A stretch of DNA of 64,000 nucleotides from Chlorocebus sabaeus (lineage: Eukaryota > Chordata > Mammalia > Primates > Cercopithecidae), in contig NC_132914.1 of NCBI RefSeq assembly GCF_047675955.1, positions 43,858,521-43,922,520 on the forward strand, written 5' to 3'. Position 1 is the first letter of the stretch. Every line of letters begins with the position of its first letter. A program made the position numbers and the translations under genes. The notes under the pieces were generated by a model. That model did not search any database and was not told the origin of the DNA. It worked only from the letters and a program-made list of their open reading frames with translations. Of the stretch, positions 12,660 through 24,195 are shown one piece after another.

Positions 12660-12845
12660 CTGATTAGTAAATTCTGGCTCCACCACTTAGGAGCTGTGTA
12701 ACCCCAGGCAAGAAGGTTAACTTCTCTTTGCCTCAGTTTCCTCATCTGTAAAATGGACTTAAAGAAATACCCATCTGATACAGTCATAAAGATTCCATGA
12801 CTTGGTACATGTGCGGCACTTAGAACAGTGTCTGGCTCGGGTCCT
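12660..12845 (+). mobile_element. MIR SINE
   Basis: Recognisable MIR core: 'ctggctccaccacttaggag', 'ctgtgtaaccccaggcaag', then 'cctcagtttcctcatctgta' and 'cacttagaacagtgtctggc'. An ancient tRNA-derived SINE with the usual decay. Confidence 0.9.
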
Positions 12846-13284
12846 TTAAGTTACTGTAACCATTGTTCCTGTTTTCTGACTTCTCCCAAATAACTCCACA
12901 ATGCATCCTCCCAAGAGCTGCTTCTTGGTCTCCTCTGCCAGATCCCTCCTCCTCTCAACTTTCTGTGTAGAAGTAGCTCTTTGGGCCTCCAGTCTTCTTG
13001 CTCCACGCATTCCAAATTCTTTCCATTTTAGGGCTTCAGGGCTGTAGTGTCAAGTTTCATTCTACAAAAGCATCTTTCAGATCTTTCTTCCCAGTCTTTT
13101 TCACTTTATAAAACTAGAATTCCTTTGCATTATGAAATAGGATCTCCCTCATAAATACAACTTGATCATGATCATGCCACTTAACATGTCACATGTGTCT
13201 TCATCTGTAAAATGAGAGGGCAGGAGGAAGAGGTGATCTCTCAGGTTCTTTCCTTCTCAGAAACATTTCCATAAATTCTTTTCA

Positions 13285-13945
13285 GACTCCCGCTGCCTTC
13301 TGGACCATTAGGATGGTTGTCATTACCTCAGACTCCACATGCCTAAAGCAGAACGCATTACCTGACCTCACATGCCAGCATTCTATTTCTGTTAAAGATA
13401 TAATGCGCATTCTCCTTGTCACTCAGACTTGAAACTTGGGTATGGCTTTCATACAGCCTCATATCTAATCAGTTGCCAAGTCCTGCCAACATTCCTTCAC
13501 AAAGTCCCTTTCCTTTCCCTTATTCCTTACAGTTTCACAGCTTGAACTTTGCCACAGTCACTCTCCGCCATGCTACCTCCTGCTTCTTGCCCTCTCCCAC
13601 CTATAGAGGCAGATTCTTCCTGAAAACACGGTCTTGCACATTCCTCTTTCTGCCTTGCCAATCATAACTGTTCCCTCTACAGGATGAGGTCTAATCTCTA
13701 GAATCTCAGACAGCTTTCTCTTTAACTTATGCTCCCACTACATTCCTTCTGACTTTCCATTCGTGCAATGGGTCTACTCTTACACAGTTTTCTGCTTTGT
13801 TCACACCATCCCCCTGGTCCTGGACACACTCTCTCTACCTTCCCGTGAAGCCTATGCTAACTTAAGTATGACTTTCCTTCAAAGCCCAGCTTACTTGCTT
13901 TTTTAAAAAATTCAAGCCGACTCTTCTGTGATGCCTTTCTCCAAC
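13285..13945 (+). mobile_element. L2 LINE fragment
   Basis: Pyrimidine-rich stretch following L2 ORF2/3' UTR order: 'cagttgccaagtcctgcc' (about 13470), 'ctgttccctctacagg' (about 13668), then 'cttcaaagcccagcttac' near 13880. Diverged, with gaps. A MIR-like 'cttcatctgtaaaatgaga' lies just upstream at about 13200. Confidence 0.6.
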
Positions 13946-13952
13946 GACCAAC

Positions 13953-14015
13953 CCGGGCATTGCCAAATACCTCCTGGGGGCAGGGAGAGGGACATAATTG
14001 CCCCAGTTGAGAACC
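13953..14015 (-). mobile_element. MER5-type hAT fragment, inverted relative to the next
   Basis: 63 bp whose reverse complement matches 14527-14588 at all but about three positions. It starts at the MER5 5' end ('ggttctcaactgggg'). Confidence 0.75.
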
Positions 14016-14524
14016 TGCTTGACTGTTTACCTGTGATGAATTCTTACAGCAGTTTTGTGTACTCACTGGCTTATAGCAAGGGCTCTCATATTTTAGTAAT
14101 CTTTTTATTTCAATTCCTTGGGGACAAGGACCATACACCTCAAAGGTCTAGTACATGGTGACAGTAAACATGTGTTAACATAAAAATGAGGACTAAATTT
14201 AAAAAGAAAGCTATGATCCCCTGCCTGCAGACAATATATTCGGTGAACATCACAAATGCCATCTCCCCATGGAAAACAGAACAAAAATGGGAACATGAAG
14301 CAATGTGGATAACCCTAACTCATAGTTTTCATTAAGTTTACCATATAATTTCCTATACATTTGATCTGGGCATGTGGGACTTATGTAAAAATACATTTAA
14401 TATTGTAAGGTACCATATAAATGGAAGGTATTTATCATTACTGTCCCGGCCACTATGCCTGGAATGTTTAAGAATTCTTGGCATGATTTCTAAAAGTCCA
14501 GAGAATGAGTTATATTAAAGAAAT

Positions 14525-14743
14525 GGTTCTCAACTGGGGACAATTATGTCCCTCTCCCTGCCCCCGGGAGGTATTTGGCAATGCCTGGAGACATTTTGGG
14601 TTGCAATAAGTGAGGGGGTGCTGCAGACATCTAGTTGAGAAAGACCAGGGATGCTGCTAAACCTCATACAGTGCACTAGACAGCCATACACAACAAAGAG
14701 TTGTCTGGCCCCAAATGTCAGTAGTGTGAAGGACAAGAAGCCC
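14525..14743 (+). mobile_element. MER5A-like DNA transposon
   Basis: About 190-220 bp non-autonomous hAT-Charlie element: 'ggttctcaactgggg', 'ggaggtatttggcaatgcc', 'gacattttgggttg', 'gctgctaaacctcatacagt' and 'ggccccaaatgtcagtagtg' appear in consensus order. Confidence 0.9.
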
Positions 14744-16684
14744 TGTGTTAAAGGAAGCTCACAGGGGGTGAGTATGGACCCTCACTTTGTGGGGCATGGA
14801 GATGAACCACTAACTTCCTTGGACAAATTGCCCACTGCATCCTATCTTAACAGGATCCCAACACCTGCTCTTAATCGCTCCATAATTCCTCTTGTCTTCA
14901 AGTTCCCATATGACCTTTTAAATGCCCATTATCAACGTGACCAGCTTATGATGTTGGTAACTAACTTATCTATATTTCAGAAATTTTGAAACTATTCCAA
15001 TTTATTTAAGACAGAAAATATCAATAAACTCTAAAGTTAATGAGGTCTACCTGTAACTGGATATAGGAGGACAGACTGTATATTCCATTTTAAAAAAACA
15101 CCAAAAGAACTGAATCTTAATTAATTAGAACAGTGAGTATATATGAGTAGTGTGAATACCAACAAAAATAAAAATATTTCTCATCAATTGAAAATTAATG
15201 GATTTAAATAATTACTAAAAACTCATGCAGCTGAAAACAGCCTGGAATATTTCAGCCCTTGAGAAAAATCCCTTTCTTTGCACATATATGTTTTTTGTTC
15301 TAAAGATATTTCTGATCAAGGATAGCTATTGTACTAAAAAAGATGGATACAGTTATGTGTGTTTGTTTTTAAGCCCTAGCTAAGTTATGACTCCTAACAA
15401 AATACTCAAGGAAAAACAGAAATAATGAGAACTTTAAAGTTTCTCAAAGTGGTGCATATAAAGAGAATCATTTATAAAAAGAAACTTTAAAAATAGACTT
15501 TTATTTGAAAAGAGAAAATGTAATAAAAGACACTATATAATTCAATACCAGATGACAGTTATAGTTTCAGAAAAATTCCTTTCTCCTCTCTGGGTCTCTG
15601 TCTCCTCACCTTAAAATAAGAAGATTGGATTAATGGCTGCTCTCTCAAAGACCTCTCCCAGTTCTCTGAATTAATGATTCTATACACTATTTCTTAATGG
15701 ATCACTTTCAAAGATAAGAAGGTGGACTTGTAGACAAATCTCTTGAATAGTTGCCTTGGTAGGCCAGTAGGCCTCAGGTCTAACAGGACACTGGAACAAA
15801 CTGGGGAGCTTTAAAAAAAAAAAGTGATAAGGGGACACTACACACACAACAGTCTCTGACTTAGTTGGTATAGGACAGGATCCAAGCATGGTTATTTTAA
15901 ATGCTGTACAGGGGAGAGCATTCTTATGTGCAGCCAGTGTTAAGATCCCCAGATTTAGAATAAAAGTTAAAACAAAAGCAGCTAGTGCTCAGGTAGGCAA
16001 GATAAATGGGCAAAGCAGACTGGACATAAGGAACTGGAGAACACGTGTCCCATCTATTTCCCTCCAACCAGTGGGAGGAATGAGCCTAGTCTTTTTTTTT
16101 TTTTTCCCCCCAATAAATGCCAGAAATGAAAATTTTAAGTGAAATTCTGATATTTAAGAGTTGGCAACTAATTTCAACTAATTTTAAAAGAAAGTGTAAG
16201 TCACATAAAATATGCTCACAAGCTTAATTTGACTCTCTAGCCACCAGTTTGCAACCTAAACAAAACTGGTTCAATAAATCAAGCACAATGTTTTCTCTGT
16301 GCTCTGCCCTGTCTGTCTCCTGCCCAGAGCCTCTTTCTTCTATACCTTAGTCTATAGCCTATCCCTTTCTTTTTCCTTTCCATTGTCTTTTTCTTTTCCA
16401 ACTTCATCACTCCTAAGAGATGGAAACTGAGACCCACACATTAAATCTTCATGTGGCTCTGGCTGTGTCATTGGACAGGCTTCTATGCCTGGGAAAATTC
16501 AGGTTATAAACTGTAACCTGAGGCCACATGTGGCTCCATGATGTCAACAAATGGTTGGTTTAGTAAAATCAGGGGGAAAATCAGTCAAGCTCATAATTTC
16601 ACACTACTAAGACTAAGACTTTGTCAAGCAACATATGGAGGTCCTCATTTAATTTCTGATTTTGTTTTGTTTTCCTTGCTTTAA
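14744..16684. other. Unassigned intergenic sequence
   Basis: A/T-rich sequence with a weak MIR3-like stretch near 15575-15690 ('gtctcctcaccttaaaataag') and a T-run at 16091-16107. No gene signal seen. Confidence 0.5.
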
Positions 16685-16870
16685 ATCTAAACCAATGCAT
16701 ATCAAAATCACCCCTGATATTTTTTAAGCTCCCATATTTGGGCTCCACCCCAGGCCAATTAAATCTGAATCTCTGGAGATGAAGTCTTGGTATTGATAGC
16801 TTTTAAAACACTCTAAATGAGTCTAATGTGAAGTCTGCTCTGAGACTCACTAATCTAAAACCATCACCTG
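16685..16870. mobile_element. hAT-Charlie MITE, MER20-like
   Basis: 'catatcaaaatcacccctga', 'gggctccaccccaggcc', 'taaatctgaatctctggaga' and a return half ('tgagactcactaat') follow the layout of short hAT elements with imperfect palindromic arms. Family name uncertain. Confidence 0.6.
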
Positions 16871-16939
16871 ACCCTGAAGATCAGCAGTGTGCTTAATGCC
16901 AGACGACTATCATCTTGAATTGTTCAAGGACTTTCTCAG

Positions 16940-17100
16940 CTCTGCTCTCATTGTATCTTCACAACTCTGAGGTAGGCAGCTCTGATACTATTATTAGCAT
17001 TGGATAGATGAGAAAATGAGGCATAAAAACGTGAAATGAGTTGCTCAAGGGTACCCAGCTAGTTATTGGCAAAGACACATTGTAACCTCACTTGAAACAG
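16940..17100 (-). mobile_element. MIR SINE, antisense
   Basis: 'acaactctgaggtaggcagc', 'tagatgagaaaatgaggc' and 'gctcaagggtacccagctag' are the reverse complement of the MIR core in correct order. Confidence 0.85.
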
Positions 17101-17299
17101 AGTTACTGACTAATACTAGAGGAATTCAGTGATTGGGAAGGTAACAAGGTTAGGGGAACTCCTCTGCTGTTAGTAAGGTTATCACTAGAAAACAAATGTG
17201 ATCAATATTCAGAAATAAGTACAACAATATTTTTAAATTTAAAATTTTACTTTAAATTTAGGGTCAGTGTCTTTTTGTAGGTTATTGAAGCTAATCTTT

Positions 17300-17545
17300 T
17301 AATTTTACTTAAAATTTTTTTATTTCAATAGCTTTTGGGGTATCGGTGATTTTTGGTGGTTATACAAATGAATTGAAAGCGATGAAATCTGAGACTTTAG
17401 TGCACTTGCCATCTGAGTAGTATACATTGTGCCCAATATGTAGCTTTTTATCTTGCATCCTCCCTTCCAACCTCTGGATTCTGAGTCTCCACAGTCCATT
17501 ATATTACTCTGTGTGCATACAAGATGTCTTTTTCTAAGTCTGTCA
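17300..17545 (-). mobile_element. L1MA-type 3' UTR fragment, antisense
   Basis: 'tttcaatagcttttggggta', 'gtgcacttgccatctgagta', 'gcccaatatgtagcttttta' and 'cagtccattatattactctg' are the reverse complement of an L1MA-like 3' end, with the A-tail complement at about 17300. Confidence 0.8.
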
Positions 17546-17774
17546 CAGGTTTTCAAAGTACTTCTGCACACGTTCTTCTCCCATCTCCTCACCACTTTTC
17601 ATAGATGTATATTCTCCCAGACACTAAAAAGATCCAGGTAGTTTCCATTAAGATATTATTTTCAGAAAAGTATTTTAAAAAGATTACATAGTCATAGAAT
17701 TTCAGAGGTAAAGTGAACTTTACTGATCAACTTTCTCTCCCTCCTCTGATAGATGAGAGTCTGGTTTAATTCAA

Positions 17775-17995
17775 TACATATGGAATGCTAACACTATACC
17801 AAATATTTCACATTCATCATCTTAATTAAATTCTTACCATAACTCAAATAAAGTACCACCAACACTACCACCACCATCATCATTCCCATTAAGCAAATGA
17901 AAAAACTGAGGCTTAGAGATGCCATACACCTTGCCCAAGGTTCCTGGGTGAGTAAATTGAGGCCTGATATTTACATTTGACTCAGAGCTTAAACC
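17775..17995 (-). mobile_element. MIR SINE, antisense
   Basis: Reverse MIR: 'accatcatcattcccatt', 'gaaaaaactgaggcttagag' and 'accttgcccaaggttcctgg'. A small ACC-rich stretch at 17856-17880 is inserted. Confidence 0.8.
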
Positions 17996-19184
17996 CCTAT
18001 TCACCACCTTCTATCATCTGGAGTAACAATAGTGCAAAACGTGAAAGATAAACAAATCTTTATGAAAATGCCAATGAGACGATCAGTGAACACTTCTCCC
18101 AAGAGGTGGAAAAGTGGCATCAGGGATAGGCCATCACAAGCAGGATTTCAGTAGGCATTCTGGACTGGAATCCAATCCACACAGATATTGAAGCAGAAAA
18201 GTAATAGGCAGGGAAAAGGGTAAACTGTGAGAAAGAAAATGTCAAGAGAAAAATTGGAAAGAGATGAGGAGGCAGGTTGCAAAGGGTCCTAAGTGCATGA
18301 CTAAGGAATTTAGACTGTATTTGTGTGCAATGGAAACCCACGGAAGTTTTTAAAAGCAAGGTTCTTTAACAAAATGTGAACTCAATTTTAGAAATATAAA
18401 TCTTATGAAAGAATGGAGATTTAATTAGGGGAGCATAATTTGGTATGGAGGAGACAACAGGAAAGCTCTTGCACCTCAGTAACTGGCTGTTTCACTCTTA
18501 ACTATGTGTTGTGCTTGCATTTTTCTCCACCGCCCACTCCCACTTCCCCGAGATTGTTCAAGGCACCTCTATATCTGTTTCATATGTCTCCAAGTCTAGG
18601 TCAGGTGACAGGGACCTGAACTTGGGCAGTGGAAATGGAGACAAGAGGACAAGTATGAGGGGTATTTTCAAGGGCCTGGTCACTGCTCAAAGTGGGGAGG
18701 GCAGTAAGAGAAGGAGAAGCAGAGAAGAGAAAGACTCTAATTTTCAAACTTAGGAGAAGGGGAACAGATGAGATATAGAAAGGAAGGGATGGTCAATAAC
18801 ATCACAAAGAGATGAACAAGATGGCTTGACCAAGGTCTCAATCCAACAAGTATTTATTAAGCAGGTACTATGTGCTGGACATTAGAGGAACAATGAGTAA
18901 AATCGGTTTTTGTCCACAAGCGTCACCCAAAGTAAAGAAAAGAGTAGCAACCGTAAGATGTCAGGACTCCTAAACATGGTGCTCCTTTCATTAAATGGCC
19001 TTAATTCATGGAGCATCATTAAAAAAATACATAAACAACATACGTATAGGTTTAAAGATCCAAAACACCTTTAAAATCTATTCATCTCTCTGTTCAATTA
19101 TATTACAGTCAAAGAAGAGTGCAGTAAGTACTTGCTGTTCCTTCTTCCTGTTCCTTCTGCTGGCCTTCTTCCCTCAATTATAGA
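17996..19184. other. Intergenic sequence with weak old-repeat traces
   Basis: 18080-18360 resembles a diffuse ancient mammalian repeat ('ctgtatttgtgtgcaatgga'). 18840-18905 reads like the reverse complement of an L2 3' end ('caacaagtatttattaagca'). Purine-rich at 18640-18760. No gene signal. Confidence 0.45.
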
Positions 19185-19440
19185 AATAGCTGGTCCCTTT
19201 TCATCATTCGGGTCTGAGGACAAATGTTATACCCTCACACTGGCCCTCCCGGTGAGTCACTCTATTTCAAGCATCCTCCCCCATCACATGATCCTGTTTT
19301 ACTTCTTCATTGCACTAAGAATACCCGAAATGTATATGCCTACATTTATATAGTCTGTTTCCCCCTGAGAACAGAAGCTTCATAGAAGGTGAAACAAATC
19401 GTTAGTTGCTACCAGTCGCACAGTAAACCCTCTGTAGAAA
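19185..19440 (+). mobile_element. L2 LINE 3' fragment
   Basis: 'ttttcatcattcgggtctga', 'caaatgttataccctcacac', 'catcacatgatcctgtttta' and 'ctgtttccccctgagaacag' follow the L2 3' order. It ends just before the CpG-rich block. Confidence 0.7.
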
Positions 19441-19729
19441 ATGTTTATTGCCACATTTTTTAAAAAAGCGAATAAATCTCAAGATTAAGACCTCAAACCA
19501 AACTAGGCCAGTTTCCAATTGCTTGCGGCGACATACTGAGAACTCGAGTGACTCTCAAGTGAAAAGCCATTTTGAGGCTGGGGTCGAACCAAAATCCAGG
19601 GGGTCCACACCAGGTCAGTACCCCGGAATTGGCTGTTTCGCAAGATTTCGGGAGGACAAAACTAGCATGAGGTATCTGACAACGAGGCCAGCCATGCACC
19701 GAGCTCAGGTTTTATTTCCGTTGTCCTTC

Positions 19730-19737
19730 TGACGTCA
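19730..19737 (+). promoter_or_regulatory. cAMP response element (TGACGTCA)
   Basis: Perfect palindromic CREB/ATF site at the left shoulder of the CpG island, within CTGACGTCAG. A functional role is inferred from motif and position. Confidence 0.55.
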
Positions 19738-20898
19738 GAAAAAGCACGAGTTGCTGCACAGTTTCTTTTATCAAGGTGACAAATTACAACCTCGCTGGGC
19801 CCTGCATTCTGCAAACCATAAATTTATTTTCCTCCTCCCCCTTGTATTGAAAAATGTAAAAACCCACTGCAGAGAGGTCAAAACCCCTTCCAAACGCAAA
19901 TGAATACTGTTTTCTAGCAGAGTCGTCTTTTTTCACTTTTACTACACACATCACCGTGGATTCGTCTGAGAAAGTAGACGAATCCTGGCGGCAGTTAGTT
20001 TCTAACAGAGAACGAGGGTTTGTATAAGCCTCGGGTCCGCGCCGCAGAGCAAGACAAAGGGCTCTGAATTGTAGCACCACCTTCCCCAGTCCAAGGCAGC
20101 CTGTGAAAGGCACTGGGAGCGGCGTGACGCGGTTACCGCGAAATTCCTTTTGCTGCCATATGCACTTGTGCCTTCACTGACTACAGTTCAGCAAAAACCT
20201 CGGGCGGGCGATTTGGCAGGGAATCGGCGCCCAGGCAGCCGGGTAACCTACCGGATCCCAACGGTGCTGAGGAGCCCCATGTTCCGGGAGGTGGGTAATT
20301 TAGGGGGCAAAGGGCTCGCACAAGGGCGAAGGTGCGCTCTCCTCCCGGCACCGACCCACGCATTTAAAGGCCTCTGTGGCAATGTTTAGGGACGCGAGCT
20401 TGCTGTCGGGGGTTGGGAAGGAGGTAGGACTGGAGCCCAAGACCGCGCAAGAGGTGGCCTTTTGTTCGCTGGCTCCAGCACATCCCAGCTCTCGAAAAAA
20501 CACTATCCCTGTCCCCCGCCACCCTCTGCATTTTAGAAAAACCTCCTCAGGGCAGGAAAGGACAGTGAGTCACTTGCAAACATCCTTTAGTAATTTCTCC
20601 TCGCGCCCTCCTACTTCCCCGCGTTACAGTGGGGCAGAGCACCAGGAAGGACGGCAAACGTGCCCCGGTTTACTGGTGGTCCGCCGCGGCTACCCAGCCG
20701 GCCACACGCAGCACCCCAGGACATCACACGATCTCCCCTGGGCCTTGGGGACACAGGAAAATTTCCCCAAAGGTCGGGGATTCAAACACTCCTAGAACAG
20801 GGTCGCGCCCTCGGGTCAGATGCGCGCTCCCTCCAGACCTGCGTGGTTCCCGGCCCTCGTAAAAATGGAACCAGATCTGGTACCACACTCCGCCACAG

Positions 20899-20940
20899 CC
20901 ACAGGAAAACACACCAAAGCCACAGGAAAACAAACCAAAA
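20899..20940 (+). repeat. 21-bp tandem duplication in the CpG island
   Basis: Two adjacent copies of 'ccacaggaaaacacaccaa' plus two bases, with the second starting at 20920 and differing at one or two bases. A partial third 'ccacag' follows at about 20947. Confidence 0.85.
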
Positions 20941-21784
20941 AGTAAGCCACAGCCCACGCAAAGGTGAACTCGGGGGCCCTGGCGCTTCCTCGCTCTGCCG
21001 CATGCGTTCGGGAAGCACAGGAGACCTGGACTTTTCCTCTCCTAAAAGCAACATCCGAAAGCATCCGGCACAGCCTAGCTCTCTCTGCTTTCACGCCAGC
21101 AGAGATGATTTCTACGTTACCGCCTCCTCCCACATCTAAACATCCCCTCGCCGCTTGCCCAGCCCTCCCAGGGAACGGATAATCACCTTACCTCCGCAGA
21201 TAAAGGGAAAGGTGGCGAAAGGCGACGTGGATGTGTCCGCCCTTCCGGGGTTTTTACCCTCGGCAGTTTGATGTCCTTTGTGTCAAGGTCTGGCTGCGGA
21301 GGCCAGGAAAAGGTGGCTCCCGTCAGTCAGGGCTGGACAGGGAGCTTGGCGTGGCCTGGCGGATTTCCGAGGAAGGTGAAGGGCGGAGGCTCCTGGCGAC
21401 CTTCAGGCGGAGTGGCGTGGCTGCCCCAGTCCGCGCTCGCCTGTCTCTCCTCCTCCTTTCCGGGCCGATTGCATCAGAATCTCCCCTCACCACCAACCCC
21501 CACTCACACTCTGCTCGCCGGCCTCGCACTTACATCGACATGCACCCGCGCTGAGGGTCACGAATCGGAGTCATTCTCCTACTGGGAGGCGCGTGGCCCT
21601 TCCGCAACCATGGCTTGTGATGGTTTAAGGGGGACAGGCCATTCCTCCCTGTCCCGCGCGCCGTCTCCTCCCCTCCTGTGCGCCCGCTCTTTAACCAAAG
21701 CTGCGTGTCACTGAGCCGTGCCGGTCACATGGTGTCACTGCTGGCGGCCGCGCCTTGCTGCCTCCCTCTTGCAGCTCTCTGACG

Positions 21785-21827
21785 ATGCAGCGACCGCGGC
21801 TGGCGGAGATTGAGCAACTGGGAAAGG
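21785..21827 (+). CDS. Candidate first coding exon (unidentified gene)
   Basis: Within the densest part of the CpG island, an ATG at 21785 opens 14 codons (MQRPRLAEIEQLGK) plus one base and runs into a plausible splice donor, AAAGG/GTGAGG, with the GT at 21828. Upstream, 'ctgcctccctcttgcag' ending at about 21774 looks like a splice acceptor, so the ATG could lie in a second exon. The exon would end in phase 1, and the candidate exon at 24933-25010 begins with the two bases needed to continue it. I do not recognise the peptide. A short open stretch flanked by GT is not strong evidence, and chance is a real alternative. Confidence 0.25.
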
Positions 21828-22103
21828 GTGAGGGAGGGGTTGCGGGGCGCGCGTGTGCCCGCCGCACTGAAGGTGGCACCGGGAGCGGAGGCTGCGCACC
21901 GCCCTGGCACCTGCCCCTCTCCCTCCCGGGGCCCGGCGGCGTGTTCGGAACCCAGCTGCGGCGGCAGCTGGAGAATGAGAGCCCTTAGAGATGGGGGTGG
22001 GGTGGCTAAAGGGGCACCGGAGGAGGACAGGAGGGCTGTGCGTTCCGCTGGGGCCTGCATTTTGGGTACGCCAGAGCCCCGCCGGGGCCGAAGGAGCGAG
22101 GGA

Positions 22104-22120
22104 GTTGCATTGTGGGAAGG
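22104..22120 (+). promoter_or_regulatory. ZNF143-like promoter element
   Basis: 'gttgcattgtgggaagg' resembles the reverse of the ZNF143/Staf motif common in CpG-island promoters near start sites. Two ATGs follow within 20 bp (22128, 22134). Motif match judged by eye. Confidence 0.35.
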
Positions 22121-22689
22121 GCGCAGCATGAGGATGGCCGCGGGAGTGGCCGGTCCAAGCCCAGCCCGGAGAGCCGCGGGGAGCGCCTGGGACTACGAGC
22201 AGCGTTGGAGCGGAGGGTTGGCCCTGGGTACAGCCCGCAGGTGGCCCGGGTTGGCGGGAAGGGGAACGAAGCGACAGGGGGAGCGGAGAGCTCGGGCACC
22301 TTTAGAAACCCTTTGTCCCTATCCTGAAGCGGGAGGCACCTCCCTTCTTCCGGATCCAGCATCCGCAGACCTGGCAAGCCCTTCCTGAGATCTGCCCTGT
22401 GGAGCTCTGCTTTGGGGACTGGGTGTGAGGCAACCAGAAAGATTTGCTGAGTGCCGAGAAAGCACCGGCCTAGGCGCAAGAGGCGGGGGCCAGCTCTTGG
22501 AGGGCCTGGAGACCCCATGTGGTTCCGACCGAAGGACCTGGTGCGTCCAGGTTAACTGAGCTGGGGCGCTCCAAGTCCTGGGGACAAGGGAGCGCGATGG
22601 AGGGGAACAGGGGCAACTGGGCCTGGTTCCCTTTTTTCCCCCGCTTACTCTTTGTTTCAGACACAGCCCCCTTTTACTGGCTGGGCACT

Positions 22690-22760
22690 TCCTTGCAGAA
22701 GAGTTGTGTCTTAAAATGGCGACAGGAAATCCCACCTGCGCCTCAGCCAATTACACTGTC
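22690..22760 (+). promoter_or_regulatory. ETS, YY1 and CCAAT cluster at the island's right shoulder
   Basis: 'cacttcctt' (ETS-type, about 22686-22694), 'aaaatggcgac' (YY1-type, 22713-22723) and CCAAT (22747-22751) occur within 65 bp. These three are typical of TATA-less core promoters. A 29-codon ATG frame starts inside the YY1 site and is probably incidental. Inference from motif clustering only. Confidence 0.35.
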
Positions 22761-23574
22761 ATTATAGCGCGAATTTGCAGGGTGGAAATGCGAGCTTTTT
22801 ATTGACAGGGATGGTTCAGTCTCCTGTTCATGGCTCATCAAAACAGGAAGGGCAAGATGAATCATAATTCAAAAATTACCTGGAGCGTTTCAAGCAGACA
22901 GTAGTCATTGTATTTGAGTGATTTTTGCTTTTTCATCACCACTGGAAAAGCAAGATGATAACCAAATTTGAAACTCATCACCGACTAAACTTCTTATTCC
23001 CTTCGAATGGCTGTAAATGGCCTTTATTAATTCAATAGTGGCTTCCTGAGAATCCTATTTAGAAGGCATGCTCTTGAGAAATACTGAGAAATGGAAAGTT
23101 CAGAGCAAACAGAAAGGGCAAACACATGGGCAGGCTAGCTCAGACAGACTTGCATTCAATTTCTTCCTCTGACGCTTACTGCTTCCCTCATCTGCTTAAC
23201 TTTTGTACTAATCCTGTTTTCTAAATTTGTAAAAAAGGGGAGAAGAGTACACACAACATAGCAATATTCTATAGGTCATCAAAAAGTTGGTTCTTTCTAC
23301 CTTACTAAAGGAAGCTAATTTAGTGTGAAATTAATGATTTTAAGTAGTATGCACCTTGCCTGGCACAAATAATTCTTATCAATAAGGTAAGAAATCTGAA
23401 TAGGTAACGTAGATGAACTATGAGCTATAGCTTAATAGGCCTGTTGGAATATTTACCTTATTAAAGGCAGAATGTGTATTCATCAGTGTTTGAAGATTAT
23501 CTGAACCAAGCTTATCTTTTGGTTCCAATTTTAACTTACTGGCTAGTTTCTATATAACAAAATGACTGCAGTTA

Positions 23575-23835
23575 TTTAGCACTTTTTGAATTGGATTCAA
23601 TAGTTATGAATTGAGCTCCTATGATATGGCAGCTATTGTTCTAAGGACTTTACATGTAAATATCTCATTTAAAGCTTTCAATCCCTCAATTGGGTATTAT
23701 CCTCATTGTATAAACAGGAAAACAAATACAAAGTTGAATTAGCCATGTTCACCTAAGACAGTAATTAGTGAAGGGGAAGTGATTCCCATTCAGGTCTGAA
23801 TTCAAAATCCGTGCTCAGTCTTCACAGTGGTACTA
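23575..23835 (-). mobile_element. MIR SINE, antisense
   Basis: 'gagctcctatgatatggcag', 'attgggtattatcctcattg', 'aaacaggaaaacaaataca' and, at the end, 'tgaattcaaaatccgtgctc' are in reverse-MIR order. Confidence 0.75.
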
Positions 23836-23999
23836 CAACCATTTGCAATCAGACATTCTTGGGCCTAGAGTTTGAAGGATCTTCACCCCTCCTCTGGATT
23901 TTAGTTGACAACCTAGAACCAGAGTAAACATCAACATGGAGGCTGCTGTGGTCTCAAATTGAGGCCAGAGATGTCTGGATGATTCCTCTATTCACTGTG

Positions 24000-24195
24000 T
24001 GCTTACTGAGAGACAAACAGCAGGTTAAACACTTCACAGATGGTCTCTCATTTAATTCTCATGACATTCCTAATAGAGCGGCCTATCCTAATCCCTGACT
24101 CAAAGGTTAGGGAATTTATCCCAAGTCCACATAGCCCTAAGTGGCACATCCAAATCTTACATCCAGAGCTGACTGCTAAGCCAGTTTTCTGTGGC
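24000..24195 (-). mobile_element. MIR SINE, antisense
   Basis: 'tgtgcttactgagagac', 'tctcatttaattctcatgac', 'gggaatttatcccaagtcca' and 'catccagagctgactgctaa' follow the reverse complement of MIR with gaps. Confidence 0.75.

Larger units (their letters stand above)
19480..22770. promoter_or_regulatory. CpG island with promoter-like sequence
   Basis: Roughly 3 kb of GC-rich sequence with dense CpG, in contrast to the A/T-rich, CpG-poor DNA on both sides. Densest from about 20000 to 22500. It contains no interspersed repeats, which is notable in a window otherwise full of them. Sites seen include a CRE (19730-19737), an AP-1 site TGAGTCA (20566-20572), a ZNF143-like element (about 22104-22120) and an ETS/YY1/CCAAT group at 22690-22751. 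Such islands usually mark the transcription start of a broadly expressed gene. The gene and its direction are not identifiable here; two-way transcription is possible. Confidence 0.88.

Noticed and set aside
14651..14989. 112-codon frame
   Set aside because: Its first third is MER5A sequence and the rest shows no coding character.
18120..18359. 79-codon minus-strand frame
   Set aside because: It falls in a diffuse ancient repeat-like stretch, with no start context or homology recognised.
19550..19600. 'ggggtcgaacc' considered as a tRNA T-arm / B box
   Set aside because: No matching A box, acceptor stem or cloverleaf can be formed around it.
20660..22518. Several 100-190-codon frames on both strands of the CpG island (e.g. 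20660-21139, 21810-22388, 22006-22518)
   Set aside because: Overlapping frames in GC-rich DNA are expected without stops. Compositions are Arg/Pro/Gly-biased with no recognisable domain.
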